64,000 nucleotides of DNA from Candidatus Gastranaerophilales bacterium (GCA_944323155.1 CALURL010000001.1:124001-188000), one strand, 5' to 3'. Counted from the first letter of the stretch, positions 36,893 through 45,826 are shown. Notes: generated by a model from the letters alone, not told the origin. Made by a program: numbers and translations.

Positions 36893-38089
36893 CTAAAAAA
36901 TTCTTTCCATAACTTCATTAGCAGGAGATGAAAATTTCTTAATCAAATTTTGCTTGTACACACTGTCTGATACCATTAAAGCTAAATCCTTATAACTTCT
37001 GGCAACATTAGAATCCTGATTAATCTCGGCAACAGGAACACCTTTATTAATAGCTGACATCATGGTGAAGTAATTGTTAGGCACTTTCCAGAATATTTTC
37101 TTGCCCAAAACTTCTTCTACATCTTCTTTTTTTATTTCATCATTTTCCATATATCTATTAATTAATATTTGGATTTTTGAGTTATCAAATCCAAGCTTAT
37201 TGAATAATTCAAGGCATCTTTGTGAACTCCGCAAAGCAGGTAAGTTTGCAGTAGTTACAAGAAAAATTAAGTCTGAAAACTCCAAAGCTTTCATTGTTTT
37301 AGCATCAAATCCTGCTGATGTATCAACAACAATGTATGAAAAAGTATCTTTCAAAATTTCAAACAATTTTGATATTTGGATTGGAGAAATATTATCAGCC
37401 TGCTTAAAATAAGGTGGATCAGCAAGCACATACAAACTTGTATCCTTATATTTTTCAAGGGTGCTTAAAAGAAAATCCTCATTTATCTTATCGAGATTTT
37501 GAAGCATATAAGATATATTAAAAGATGGTTTTAAATCAAGAACAGTAGTTATATCACCCAATTGAAAATTTAAATCAATAAGTGCTACATTTTCTTTTGT
37601 AATTTTTGCAAGTTCTACTGCTAAATTTGAAGCAATAGAAGTTTTTCCAATGCCGCCTTTGTTAGAAAAAACTGTTAAAATACGGCATTTTGTTTTCTTT
37701 TTTTGTTGTCCGCAAAACTCACTTAAAATATCAGAAAGAATTGTGAAAAAATCATTCTTTATTAATGGAAGAGAAAGAAAATTTTTAACACCAGTTCTCA
37801 TAACTTTAACTATCAAATCAACATTTGGCCTGTCTGAGAGCGCAAGTATTTTACAATTTTCGAATTCCTGGGATATTTTAGCCATAAAGTTCAAGCCAGG
37901 GTCTGGATAATCAGAAATATCAATTATTATAAGTGATTTTGAAAGCTCTTTAACTGCTTCATAAGCCTTTGAAAAGTCGTCAGTAGCAGCCAAAAAATTG
38001 AATTCTCCGAATTCTTCCAGATAAAGTTTAATTAATTCCTGAGTATGTTTATCCTCAGAAATTACAATTGTAGAAATTTTCTGTCCCAT
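36893..38089 (-). CDS. CpaE/TadZ-like ParA-type ATPase
   Basis: A 398-aa protein. A response-regulator-like N-terminal domain (about residues 1-120, with IIIDISDYPDP and TGVKNFLSLPL) is fused to a MinD/ParA ATPase with deviant Walker A NKGGIGKT (about 143-150), a LIDLNFQLGD segment and YIVVDTSAG. TadZ/CpaE proteins place Tad pilus machinery at the cell pole. The start at MGQK (38089) is preferred because a promoter -10 box lies 6 nt upstream. It precedes the CpaF-like gene in one unit; pilin-like gene 3 lies just upstream but has its own terminator. Confidence 0.85.
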   Translation of the reverse strand: MGQKISTIVISEDKHTQELIKLYLEEFGEFNFLAATDDFSKAYEAVKELSKSLIIIDISDYPDPGLNFMAKISQEFENCKILALSDRPNVDLIVKVMRTGVKNFLSLPLIKNDFFTILSDILSEFCGQQKKKTKCRILTVFSNKGGIGKTSIASNLAVELAKITKENVALIDLNFQLGDITTVLDLKPSFNISYMLQNLDKINEDFLLSTLEKYKDTSLYVLADPPYFKQADNISPIQISKLFEILKDTFSYIVVDTSAGFDAKTMKALEFSDLIFLVTTANLPALRSSQRCLELFNKLGFDNSKIQILINRYMENDEIKKEDVEEVLGKKIFWKVPNNYFTMMSAINKGVPVAEINQDSNVARSYKDLALMVSDSVYKQNLIKKFSSPANEVMERIF

Positions 38090-38095
38090 ACTGCA

Positions 38096-38124
38096 ATAGT
38101 AGCACATTTAAGAAAAAGAGGCAA
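38096..38124 (-). promoter_or_regulatory. cpaE-like promoter, probably leaderless
   Basis: Minus strand TTGCCT (38119-38124), a 17-nt spacer and TACTAT (38096-38101), then 6 nt to the ATG. The -35 box lies in the stem of the pilin 3 terminator. Confidence 0.5.
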
Positions 38125-38142
38125 TAAAAAATTACCTCTTTT
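38114..38142 (-). terminator. Terminator of pilin-like gene 3
   Basis: AAAAGAGG and CCTCTTTT form an 8-bp stem with a T-rich tail on the minus strand. Confidence 0.75.
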
Positions 38143-38155
38143 AAATATAATATAA

Positions 38156-38946
38156 CTAATACTTTCCTGTCTGATAGTTTTCAGTTTCTATTAGTCTATC
38201 ATTTGCAAGTACATAGTCAATATTTCCCCAACCACTACTAGCATATCCTAAAGAATCGGTTCTAAAAGGTATTTCAAAGACATCGACACCAATTTGATTT
38301 GGACCTTTTAAGCCATTTGTATCAAATGCGATTCTTCCACAATTATCAGAAGATACCTCTTTCCCTTTAAATCCAGTTGGACTAGATGGATCAGGAATAA
38401 AATTACCATGTTCATCTTGTTCATTCGCCCAAGAAGTTTTTTTACAAGAACCATTAACAATATCAGAATGTATGGCTATAAATGAACCGTCAGTCATAAC
38501 TATTCTACTGAAATTAGATATCCAATCCTCACTAACTGTTTCACCAGAACCGTTATTCATTTTTTTATATTGCCTTATATTATAATAGCCTCCACAACGC
38601 TCGTTATCAGAGCCTAAGCAAATTTCAGCATGGTTTAATTCTTTAGCAAATTCTAATGTTAAATCTTCATCATTAGACTTGGAAAACCAAAACGCAGAAT
38701 AATCACCAGGTGTTTCATTTTTCGCAAGCCAGCTGTTCATTGCATTCATTATTGTTGAATAAGATTTCTTTGCGGACGCTACAAAAACTTTTTCTTTATA
38801 ATTAGCTATTAAATTAGGCAAAGTTAATGCAGCAACAACACCTATAACTACAAGAGTAATTAAAACCTCAGCAAGGGTAAACGCGCTAGAAAAGGAGACT
38901 AGGCCTGTGCCCCCCCCCCGCGAAGCTCACTAAATAAATTTTTCAT
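38156..38946 (-). CDS. Pilin-like gene 3, phase-variable candidate (OFF as sequenced)
   Basis: From the ATG at 38946 the frame reads MKNLFSELR, three Gly, then a stop inside the tag (15 codons). With 11 G instead of 10, it would encode 263 aa: GGGGTGLVSFSS, the helix FTLAEVLITLVVIGVVAALT, and a globular part with CLGSDNERCGGYYN and DTNGLKGPNQIGVD, closely parallel to gene 2. AAGGAAGAG precedes the ATG. A promoter lies about 215 nt upstream, separated by a GC-rich element. Ends in a terminator before the CpaE-like gene. A true shift and a homopolymer miscall cannot be told apart here. Confidence 0.85.
38910..38919 (-). repeat. G10 homopolymer in pilin-like gene 3
   Basis: Ten G in the coding sense from coding nucleotide 28, one short of the in-frame length of 11. 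The tag CACAGGCCTAGTCTCC follows, as in gene 2. Confidence 0.95.
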
Positions 38947-38959
38947 AATCAATCTCTTC

Positions 38960-39160
38960 CTTTCACTTAGCTATTTAACCTAAAAAGAAACTCTGCACAG
39001 ACGCGATTTTGTTACCTGCTTGTTCTCGCAGGTGGGTGAACGCCTCGGAAAATCCGTTTCCCGCTGGCGATTTTTCAATCGGCGGGTATACTTCATATCC
39101 TGTCAGAGTCAATTCTCCCTTTATAGTTAATGTAGGAACAAAATTAACATCCGCACAGAG
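38960..39160 (-). repeat. GC-rich hairpin element in the pilin 3 leader
   Basis: The segment is visibly richer in G+C than its surroundings. It contains an ACCTGC/GCAGGT hairpin (39014-39033) and a CCCGC...GCGGG hairpin with inner CGATT/AATCG (39060-39086). On the minus strand it is open for about 73 codons (38975-39196; e.g. GELTLTGYEVYPP) but the only start is a TTG inside the -35 box, so I do not call it a gene. It looks like an inserted repeat or remnant lying between the promoter and pilin start. Confidence 0.45.
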
Positions 39161-39167
39161 CAATTTT

Positions 39168-39196
39168 ATTATAACATATATTAGCTGAATTCTCAA
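39168..39196 (-). promoter_or_regulatory. Promoter upstream of pilin-like gene 3
   Basis: Minus strand TTGAGA (39191-39196), a 17-nt spacer and TATAAT (39168-39173). The predicted leader to the pilin ATG is about 215 nt, unlike the short leaders of genes 2 and 4. Confidence 0.65.
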
Positions 39197-39228
39197 TATA
39201 AGACAATTGGATTATATTAGAGAAAATA

Positions 39229-41475
39229 TTAATGCATTTTCAAAACTTCCATAGCATTCTTTTCAGCAGCATCTGCACGCATCATTGCCTGATTTGCTGC
39301 AGTAGGATCTTCTGTATCAGGTTTTATCGGTGCTGCAGAAGGAGATGGCACGTATGAACGCTGCGGCTCAGTTGAAGCGATTTTAACTCCTTCCGGTGAA
39401 GGAATATATCGTCTTACAGGTTCTTGAGTTTTAGTAGATACTTTTGGGGTCGTATTCATGCCTGGCTTCAAAGAATTAGATACTGGTTGCTGTGGAATTT
39501 GCGTCTTATATTTATTCAACAAATTGCTGTCACTTGGGTACGAGTTTACCTTTCCGACAGGAAGGGGCTGTTTATAAATATTCGGCTGGTACATTTCACC
39601 AGGTATCGGCTGAGGTTGTTTTGTAGTATCTTCTTCCTTATCCAACAAAGAATGCTGTGGACGTCCAAATAATTTATGAATTCCTTTTACACCTAAATTA
39701 TTCAAGAAAGGCATTAACATAAACATTATCGGAATAATTCTCATTGGATAACCAGCACCTTGTTTCAACCAGTATTTAGGATGCCTGAATATTTCTTTGA
39801 GTTTTCCAACAAACCCTTTTTCCACTGCTGTCTTTGTATAAGGTCGGATTTGTTCAAGACCGACTGTTCCAATTCTTGCAAATTTCTTAAGTAATTTAGT
39901 AAATGGATTTTTTGTATCGCCGCGTAAAAGATATCTTAAACCTTTAACACCGCCTTTATGTTCAGCCTTAGACCAGCCTGCACGCAATGAACGTTCGTTA
40001 AAGTCTTTTAATACTTTACGATATGCTTCATGCGGCTTCATACCGGATTTGCATGCATCTTGAAACTCCTGCACAAGCTTTTTAGCGGCATTAAATTCCG
40101 CATCTGATTTAAAGTTTTTACGTTTCAAATTATTCATTGCATTTTTTACAAAATTTTCGGACATGCCTGCATACTGAATACCACCGAAACTATGCCACAA
40201 CTTAATTGCTACAGGTGTAAAGATAAAAAATCCAAGCATTTCTGTAAATCTTTCTGCAAATGTTTTAATTTTTTCGCTTACTCCTTCTGCCTGTGCAGTC
40301 TTAATCAAACACTCTGCAAGGAAATATGCCTGCATAGCAGCAATAAACTTACCGCCTGCTATTCTGTTTGTTGAAGCTTCCAAAAATATGTTGCTGAACT
40401 TAGGAAGCATTTTGCCTAACCAGGTTTTGTGATTAGAATTTTGCAATCCTAAAGAAGCGGTTAATTTATTTGCAAATTCAGACGCGTAAACTTTTCTTCC
40501 AAACAAATGTCCCTGAACTTTTCCGACAACGTTATTATCATGAGCCCATATTTTGGAAAACATATTTTTCTTAGCTTTTTTAGAAGCTGCTATAACATCG
40601 TCTATATGATTATGAATATCCTTTGTAACTTTTTCAAAATGAGCAAAATCATCATAACCAAATGCCTGAGCTTTTAATTCCTTCAACGCATTTGCCCTGC
40701 CTTCAGTATTTAAAGCTTTAAATGCTCTTATAGCATCATCACTTTTATCCGGACTAAGCAACTCAAACTGAGCTCTTTCTAATATTTCATCACGCATTTT
40801 AGCTGATGTTGCCCTGGACATTTCATCTTTAATCTTTCTGATAAAATTCTTATCAGCTCCATAGCAATCTAAATCATCAGCATATTTTAAAGGTTTCAAA
40901 AAGTTTTCTGCTACCTGCGGATAATCAAAAGCAAGTGCACCTTTATCAAACGTTGCCTGCCCCCTTACCATATCATGATATGGAACTGTTGGTGTTTGGG
41001 TAAATGAACGTAATATTGCGGATTTTTGTATAATATTGTTTTTAAACCATCTGTTAAGTCCGCGCATTTTTGTATTCAATCCGCGAGCAAAAGAGGATTG
41101 CCCAACACTCGTATTATTTACAGTATTAACTAATTCATCGCCCAAATTCCCAATTTTATTATAAACAGTATCTTTATAATTTCCCCTGCAGGCTTTTGCA
41201 AAATAATCCATTGATTGTGATAATCCATACCAGATAGGAACAGCAAGAGCATACTGCTTTAGCATATCATCAGGATTTTCACCGCTCATTTGCGCTAATC
41301 TATTAACAGTATAATTATCTTCAACTCTCTGGTCCACGCGCTGTTTAACCTGTTCAGGATCAATACCCTGCATAGCAGCCTGCTGCTGCGACGCCTGAAC
41401 TGCAGCTCGAATTTGATCAGGTGTCAGTGCCTGCATCGGTATTTGATATCCATAGTTAATACTGTTATCGAGCAT
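39229..41475 (-). CDS. Large unknown protein (748 aa)
   Basis: I do not recognise this protein. It starts MLDNSINYGYQIP and a Gln/Ala-rich stretch, then has a mostly helical, Lys-rich body with two or three hydrophobic stretches (around residues 370-390, 410-425 and 596-612, IIPIMFMLMPFLNN). A Pro/Gln/Ser-rich low-complexity tail follows (about residues 630-748), with repeated YVPSP/YIPSP-type motifs. No signal peptide is seen. It lies alone between pilin 3 and a small divergent gene. The style (basic helical body, few hydrophobic hairpins) recalls the glycine-zipper genes at 13-15 kb. Confidence 0.65.
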   Translation of the reverse strand: MLDNSINYGYQIPMQALTPDQIRAAVQASQQQAAMQGIDPEQVKQRVDQRVEDNYTVNRLAQMSGENPDDMLKQYALAVPIWYGLSQSMDYFAKACRGNYKDTVYNKIGNLGDELVNTVNNTSVGQSSFARGLNTKMRGLNRWFKNNIIQKSAILRSFTQTPTVPYHDMVRGQATFDKGALAFDYPQVAENFLKPLKYADDLDCYGADKNFIRKIKDEMSRATSAKMRDEILERAQFELLSPDKSDDAIRAFKALNTEGRANALKELKAQAFGYDDFAHFEKVTKDIHNHIDDVIAASKKAKKNMFSKIWAHDNNVVGKVQGHLFGRKVYASEFANKLTASLGLQNSNHKTWLGKMLPKFSNIFLEASTNRIAGGKFIAAMQAYFLAECLIKTAQAEGVSEKIKTFAERFTEMLGFFIFTPVAIKLWHSFGGIQYAGMSENFVKNAMNNLKRKNFKSDAEFNAAKKLVQEFQDACKSGMKPHEAYRKVLKDFNERSLRAGWSKAEHKGGVKGLRYLLRGDTKNPFTKLLKKFARIGTVGLEQIRPYTKTAVEKGFVGKLKEIFRHPKYWLKQGAGYPMRIIPIMFMLMPFLNNLGVKGIHKLFGRPQHSLLDKEEDTTKQPQPIPGEMYQPNIYKQPLPVGKVNSYPSDSNLLNKYKTQIPQQPVSNSLKPGMNTTPKVSTKTQEPVRRYIPSPEGVKIASTEPQRSYVPSPSAAPIKPDTEDPTAANQAMMRADAAEKNAMEVLKMH

Positions 41476-41655
41476 AGTTATTCCAATTTTTCCCTATATT
41501 TTATATAAAAACAATTTTTTATCGAAAATTGACTTAATAAGGAAATATTTATCTTATTGTAACGAAATGTAACAAGTTTAATGTTTTGTGAAATTCGAAA
41601 AAATTTATATACTTTATATATACATAAGAGATAATTAAAAAAGAGAGGCTTTAAA

Positions 41656-41820
41656 ATGGCAGTAGCAAATTTAAAAAAGATTGATAATAAATTAAAAGAA
41701 ATTTATGAAAATCAAGTGACTGTTAACAATAATCAGCCCTTTGAAGATAGATCCGAAATCTTATTTGCGCAAATGAATTTCATTGCAATTGCAAATAAAC
41801 AAGCTTTACACTTAATTTAA
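41656..41820 (+). CDS. Small unknown protein (54 aa)
   Basis: An open frame starting MAVANLKKIDNKLKEIYENQ and ending ANKQALHLI, with GAGAGG 7 nt before the ATG and a terminator downstream. It is probably a real small gene. It is mostly helical and polar with no signal peptide. No family recognised. Confidence 0.6.
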   Translation: MAVANLKKIDNKLKEIYENQVTVNNNQPFEDRSEILFAQMNFIAIANKQALHLI

Positions 41821-41859
41821 ATTTTTAACTCCAATTAATTTTTCCCCTACAAATTTTGT

Positions 41860-41891
41860 ACCTGGCTTCTTCCCGATGTCAGGTTTTTTTT
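41860..41891 (+). terminator. Intrinsic terminator
   Basis: ACCTGGC and GTCAGGT (with one G-T pair) form the stem, followed by eight T, between the 54-aa gene and nadD. Confidence 0.85.
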
Positions 41892-41904
41892 ATGAAATTT
41901 ATAG

Positions 41905-41910
41905 TATAAT
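41905..41910 (+). promoter_or_regulatory. nadD -10 box, probably leaderless
   Basis: TATAAT followed by 6 nt and the nadD ATG. No ribosome-binding site is present. A -35 box is not clear; the region is occupied by the terminator's T run. Confidence 0.5.
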
Positions 41911-41916
41911 TTTTGT

Positions 41917-42507
41917 ATGAAATTATGCGTTTTTCAGGGAACATTTAATCCGATACACAAAGCCCACCTTCAGATGGCAGAATATGTATTAAAAAATTAC
42001 GGTTTTGACAAAATAGTTTTTATTCCTGCATATAAGCCACCGCATAAAGATTATAAATCAGATATGTGCCTTCACAGGCTCAATATGGTTAAACTTGCAA
42101 CAGCATACAATCCGCATTTTGAAGTTTCTGATATTGAATTCAAGAATGAAGGAAAATCTTATTCATATCTTACAGCGCTTGAATTATATAAACAATACAA
42201 TATAGACGGCAAAATAAAATTCATAATAGGAACAGACGCTTTTGAAAAAATTGAAAACTGGTATGAAACTGATAAATTTAAACAACTTGTTGATTTTATT
42301 GTTTTTGTGCGGGAAAATAAGCTGGAAAAAGAAAAGTTTGAACACCTAAAAGCAAAAGGATACAACTTCGAATTTACAAACATGAACTTTATTGATATAT
42401 CGTCAACTGAACTAAGAGAAAAAATTCGGAATAATTTGCCGGTAGATGATATAATTACAGAAGAAGTGAAAGGATATATTCAAAAAAATGGATTATACAA
42501 AAGTTAG
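41917..42507 (+). CDS. nadD: Nicotinate-nucleotide adenylyltransferase
   Basis: Makes deamido-NAD from nicotinate mononucleotide and ATP. The 196-aa nucleotidyltransferase begins FQGTFNPIHKAHL (the usual G[GS]xFNPxHxGH motif, here with Gln in place of the first Gly), followed by FIIGTDAFEKIENWYE and the late ISSTELREKI. The start is set by the conserved N-terminus and the -10 box 6 nt upstream. It overlaps yqeK by 20 bp, the common nadD-yqeK arrangement. Confidence 0.95.
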   Translation: MKLCVFQGTFNPIHKAHLQMAEYVLKNYGFDKIVFIPAYKPPHKDYKSDMCLHRLNMVKLATAYNPHFEVSDIEFKNEGKSYSYLTALELYKQYNIDGKIKFIIGTDAFEKIENWYETDKFKQLVDFIVFVRENKLEKEKFEHLKAKGYNFEFTNMNFIDISSTELREKIRNNLPVDDIITEEVKGYIQKNGLYKS

Positions 42508-43078
42508 CATTGATGAAATTTTAAAATGGTTAAAAAATAATTTATCAGAAGAAAGATATGTTCACACACTGGGTACAGCAGAATGTGCAAGAGAACTTGC
42601 AAAAAATTATAATCTTAATGAAGAAAAAGCTTATGCTGCAGGATTATTACACGACTGTGCAAAGTGCTTTACAACAGAAAAACTTCTAGAAATAATCCAT
42701 GAAAATCTTGATGTTGAAGAAAGTGAAATGCTTAATTACAAGACACTTCACGCACCTGTAAGCGCATATATTGCAGAAAAAGAATTCGGTGTAACAGATA
42801 AAGAAATTCTCTCTGCAATCCGCTGGCATACGCTTGGGAAAATGAATATGACTGATTTTGAAAAAATTATATTTATTGCAGATAAGATTGAACCAAATAC
42901 ACGTGATAAAGAACATTCAGAAGAGATAAAAAAACTACTTAAAGAAGATAATGGATTAAACAAAGCTCTACTAAAATTATACAAAAGCACACTAAAAAGC
43001 CTTGTAAAGCGCGATTTGAAGATTTGTGTTCTAACTGTTGAAATATACAACCACCTTCAAGATTTGGTAAATGTATAA
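42488..43078 (+). CDS. yqeK: HD-domain diadenosine tetraphosphatase YqeK
   Basis: A 196-aa HD hydrolase of the YqeK family, which splits Ap4A symmetrically to ADP. Metal-binding motifs are RYVHTLGTAECA, GLLHDCAKCF, HAPVSAYIAEKEFGV, RWHTLG and FIADKIEPNTRD. Translational overlap with nadD. The C-terminal third is helical as in the family. Confidence 0.93.
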   Translation: MDYTKVSIDEILKWLKNNLSEERYVHTLGTAECARELAKNYNLNEEKAYAAGLLHDCAKCFTTEKLLEIIHENLDVEESEMLNYKTLHAPVSAYIAEKEFGVTDKEILSAIRWHTLGKMNMTDFEKIIFIADKIEPNTRDKEHSEEIKKLLKEDNGLNKALLKLYKSTLKSLVKRDLKICVLTVEIYNHLQDLVNV

Positions 43079-43150
43079 AAACTTAAATATTTTGCAGTAA
43101 AAAAGGCATGTTCATGATAAAATAATTTCATAATAATTGAGGAGTTATTA

Positions 43151-45469
43151 ATGAGAGTATTGGAAGTCAAGAATAATTTAGTAAAAATAGCCTATGATGT
43201 AAAAGACAATGTTGTCCTATCAGGCTTTGTAATAATAGAAGATGAAAATACACCGTATGTTGCACAGGTTATGAATTTAAAAGCTGACGTGACCTCAAAT
43301 TTTGCAATTGTAAAACTTCTTTTTACATTTAATGAAGAAGGGATTCTGAAAAACTATGACGGATCAATACCATCTGTAAAAGCATCTGTGTCAGTACTTC
43401 CAGCAAATGAACTTCTTGATATACTTCCCGTAGAAAACCCAATAACTTTAGGAACACTTGCTCAGCAGCAGTTTAGCCTTAAAGTTGATGAAAGCATTTT
43501 CAAAAAAAATCTTGTTGTGTGCTCTAATAACCAGGAAAATACAAATATCTTGATTGATAACTTCTTAAGACAAATTAGCGATACTGAACAAAAAATCGTA
43601 ATATTTGACATTAAAGGCGAGTTTGGCTGGGAGAAAAAAATTCATTTTGGAACTGATTTTAAATTACCATTGAATTACAACACAATAAATTATATATATG
43701 ATCACGACCTTGATGACATTGACGCCACTAGCAGAGCAATTATTCAGGATATTTTTATTGAACTGCAAGAATATACAAAAACTCTGCCAGAAGGTTTCTT
43801 ACCATTTGATACCTTCTTTACAGTAGTTGACCAGCAATATAAAGAAACAGGTATTACTCAGTTAGTACTATTAAAAAATAAACTTTTAAAATACAAAGAA
43901 GCAGAAGTATTTGCTCAAAACTTAAAAGACGTCCTTAACCTTTCTATTGCAATAGAAAAAAGTAATACAATTGTAATTGATATATCTCCTCTATCACCAA
44001 AATTACAAAATGAAACAATTAAATATGTTTATGATGTAATGGCCAAAATTGATGCACCTATATATTCTTTTGTAAAGGCTGAAAATGGCAATATTACAAA
44101 AAAATTAATCAACAGAATTATACATGATAAAAACAATATTTATACAACAATTATCTGCGGGCATGAATTCAAATATTTACCGGAATTAAAGCAGTATGCA
44201 GAAAATATGATTCTTTTTGCTCCACAAACACTTCAACATGATTTTGCATCATACAATACTTTCCTAAACAAGCTAAATCCGGATGAATTCATAGCATACG
44301 GCAATTTAACACAAAATATTCCATTAATAGTAAAGCTTGACAGGCTTGATCTTGAAGATAATGAAGAGGAAGAAGATACTTCTGAGGAAGATGGCGAGGC
44401 AGAAGACGCTCTGAGAGAAAATCATAATACAGAAACAGTGCCAATGCCGCAAATAATTTCACAAGAAAATTCCAAGCCAGAAGTAATCAGCCCTGAAAAA
44501 AATGTTAATGAAAATAGTTCTGATGAAATTATATTACAGGATGAACCAGAACTTGAAATAGATGAAAATATTCAAGAAAACATCATACTAGAACAGCCTG
44601 TAGAGGAAACTACCGTCCCAAAGTCTGATAACATTGAGGTTTCAGAAGTTGTAGAGCCTCCTAAAATGCACGATGAAGAACAAGTAGTAAATATTCCTGA
44701 AACAGCTACAGGTGAGTTGGAAACTTCTCAAATACCTGAACAAGAAGTTCCGCAACAGATTCAGGAAGATGATATAATTATTCAAAACAACAATTTAGAA
44801 CCTGATTTGTCAATATCTGTTGAGCCATTAATTGATGAAACGCCAGTAATTGAAGAAGAAATTATTGACAATGAACCGGTTATTGAAACTATCGACGAGC
44901 CTCAAATAGTTGAAGAAGAAGTAATAACTCCATCCGCTGCTGAATCACAAATTGAAATATTAGAAGAAGTTCCGGAAATAGAAGAACCGGAAAGTATAAC
45001 TTTACCGGAAGAAGCAGAAAATACAACCTTTGAAGAACTTGTCATGCCTGAAAATGATGAATTAACTGAAGATGATTTAAATTTTTTAGATGGCATATCA
45101 CAAGAAAATCAACTTGATGAAAATATATCAACAGAAGAAATACTCAATGCAGTTGATGAAGTATCACAAAATTTTGAAACAGAAACAAATCAAAACTATA
45201 ATGACTCCAAAAGCCTTCCAGAACCTGAATTTATTCAGGAAGAGGAACAAGTACCGGTAGTTCCAATTTATCCTTCAGACGATTTGGAAGATTCACAAGA
45301 ACTAAAATTTGAAGCAGGCGACGAAGTAACTCATCCTAAATACGGAAGAGGAGTTGTCGAAAAAATGATTAAATATGGCAATAAAACCTTGTATTCTGTA
45401 AGTTTCCATGCCTCAGGCATTGGCAGAAGACTTCTTGACCCTATGATGACAGAATTAAGAAAAATTTAG
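43151..45469 (+). CDS. Degenerate HerA-like protein with acidic linker and PcrA/UvrD-type Tudor domain
   Basis: A 772-aa protein. Residues 1-100 form a HerA-type beta-barrel (VSVLPANELLDILP), and residues 100-400 resemble the HerA ATPase core but the P-loop position reads VVCSNNQENTN, without GKS/T. Residues about 400-710 are low-complexity, rich in E, D, P, I and S. The last 55 residues (AGDEVTHPKYGRGVVEKM ... GIGRRLLDP) resemble the C-terminal Tudor of UvrD/PcrA, which contacts RNA polymerase in that family. GAGGAG precedes the ATG. It is transcribed alone. No ATPase activity is expected. Confidence 0.75.
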   Translation: MRVLEVKNNLVKIAYDVKDNVVLSGFVIIEDENTPYVAQVMNLKADVTSNFAIVKLLFTFNEEGILKNYDGSIPSVKASVSVLPANELLDILPVENPITLGTLAQQQFSLKVDESIFKKNLVVCSNNQENTNILIDNFLRQISDTEQKIVIFDIKGEFGWEKKIHFGTDFKLPLNYNTINYIYDHDLDDIDATSRAIIQDIFIELQEYTKTLPEGFLPFDTFFTVVDQQYKETGITQLVLLKNKLLKYKEAEVFAQNLKDVLNLSIAIEKSNTIVIDISPLSPKLQNETIKYVYDVMAKIDAPIYSFVKAENGNITKKLINRIIHDKNNIYTTIICGHEFKYLPELKQYAENMILFAPQTLQHDFASYNTFLNKLNPDEFIAYGNLTQNIPLIVKLDRLDLEDNEEEEDTSEEDGEAEDALRENHNTETVPMPQIISQENSKPEVISPEKNVNENSSDEIILQDEPELEIDENIQENIILEQPVEETTVPKSDNIEVSEVVEPPKMHDEEQVVNIPETATGELETSQIPEQEVPQQIQEDDIIIQNNNLEPDLSISVEPLIDETPVIEEEIIDNEPVIETIDEPQIVEEEVITPSAAESQIEILEEVPEIEEPESITLPEEAENTTFEELVMPENDELTEDDLNFLDGISQENQLDENISTEEILNAVDEVSQNFETETNQNYNDSKSLPEPEFIQEEEQVPVVPIYPSDDLEDSQELKFEAGDEVTHPKYGRGVVEKMIKYGNKTLYSVSFHASGIGRRLLDPMMTELRKI

Positions 45470-45471
45470 AA

Positions 45472-45819
45472 TTATCTTAAGTTAGATGCACCTTTGAGAT
45501 AAACAAATTCAGGCTTAAACGAGTCATCACAGTTCACTACAACAAGCAGCCTTAAGCACATCTTAAGCCCTTCAGGAACATCAAGTTCATGGAAACACAT
45601 CATTGCAACATCTTTCCAGCCAAAATCTAAACGTGCAAATTTCGCGGGGAAAGCTGCATTTAAATCATTTGTCAATGTAAAAATAGCATGCGATATTTTG
45701 TCAGAGCTAATATTATTTAATTCAACAATTTTTGTAAGTAATTCCAGAGTCGCAGATTTAATCGCCTCTTCTGAATTATTCTCAACAGTAATAGCACCGC
45801 GAATGCCTTTTGTAACCAT
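45472..45819 (-). CDS. aroH: Chorismate mutase, AroH type
   Basis: Converts chorismate to prephenate for Phe/Tyr synthesis. The 115-aa protein begins MVTKGIRGAITVENNSEEAI, the AroH-family pattern, with TNDLNAAFPAKFAR and the closing 'FVYLKGASNLR'. The ATG at 45819 is chosen (AAGGTG upstream); a GTG two codons earlier is possible. It lies 7 bp after fmt in the same direction. Confidence 0.92.
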   Translation of the reverse strand: MVTKGIRGAITVENNSEEAIKSATLELLTKIVELNNISSDKISHAIFTLTNDLNAAFPAKFARLDFGWKDVAMMCFHELDVPEGLKMCLRLLVVVNCDDSFKPEFVYLKGASNLR

Positions 45820-45826
45820 ACTCACC

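Noticed and set aside
38975-39196. A 73-codon open frame upstream of pilin-like gene 3 as a gene
   Set aside because: Its only start codon (TTG) lies in the -35 box of a good promoter, so the transcript would begin downstream of it. I report the segment as a hairpin-rich element instead.
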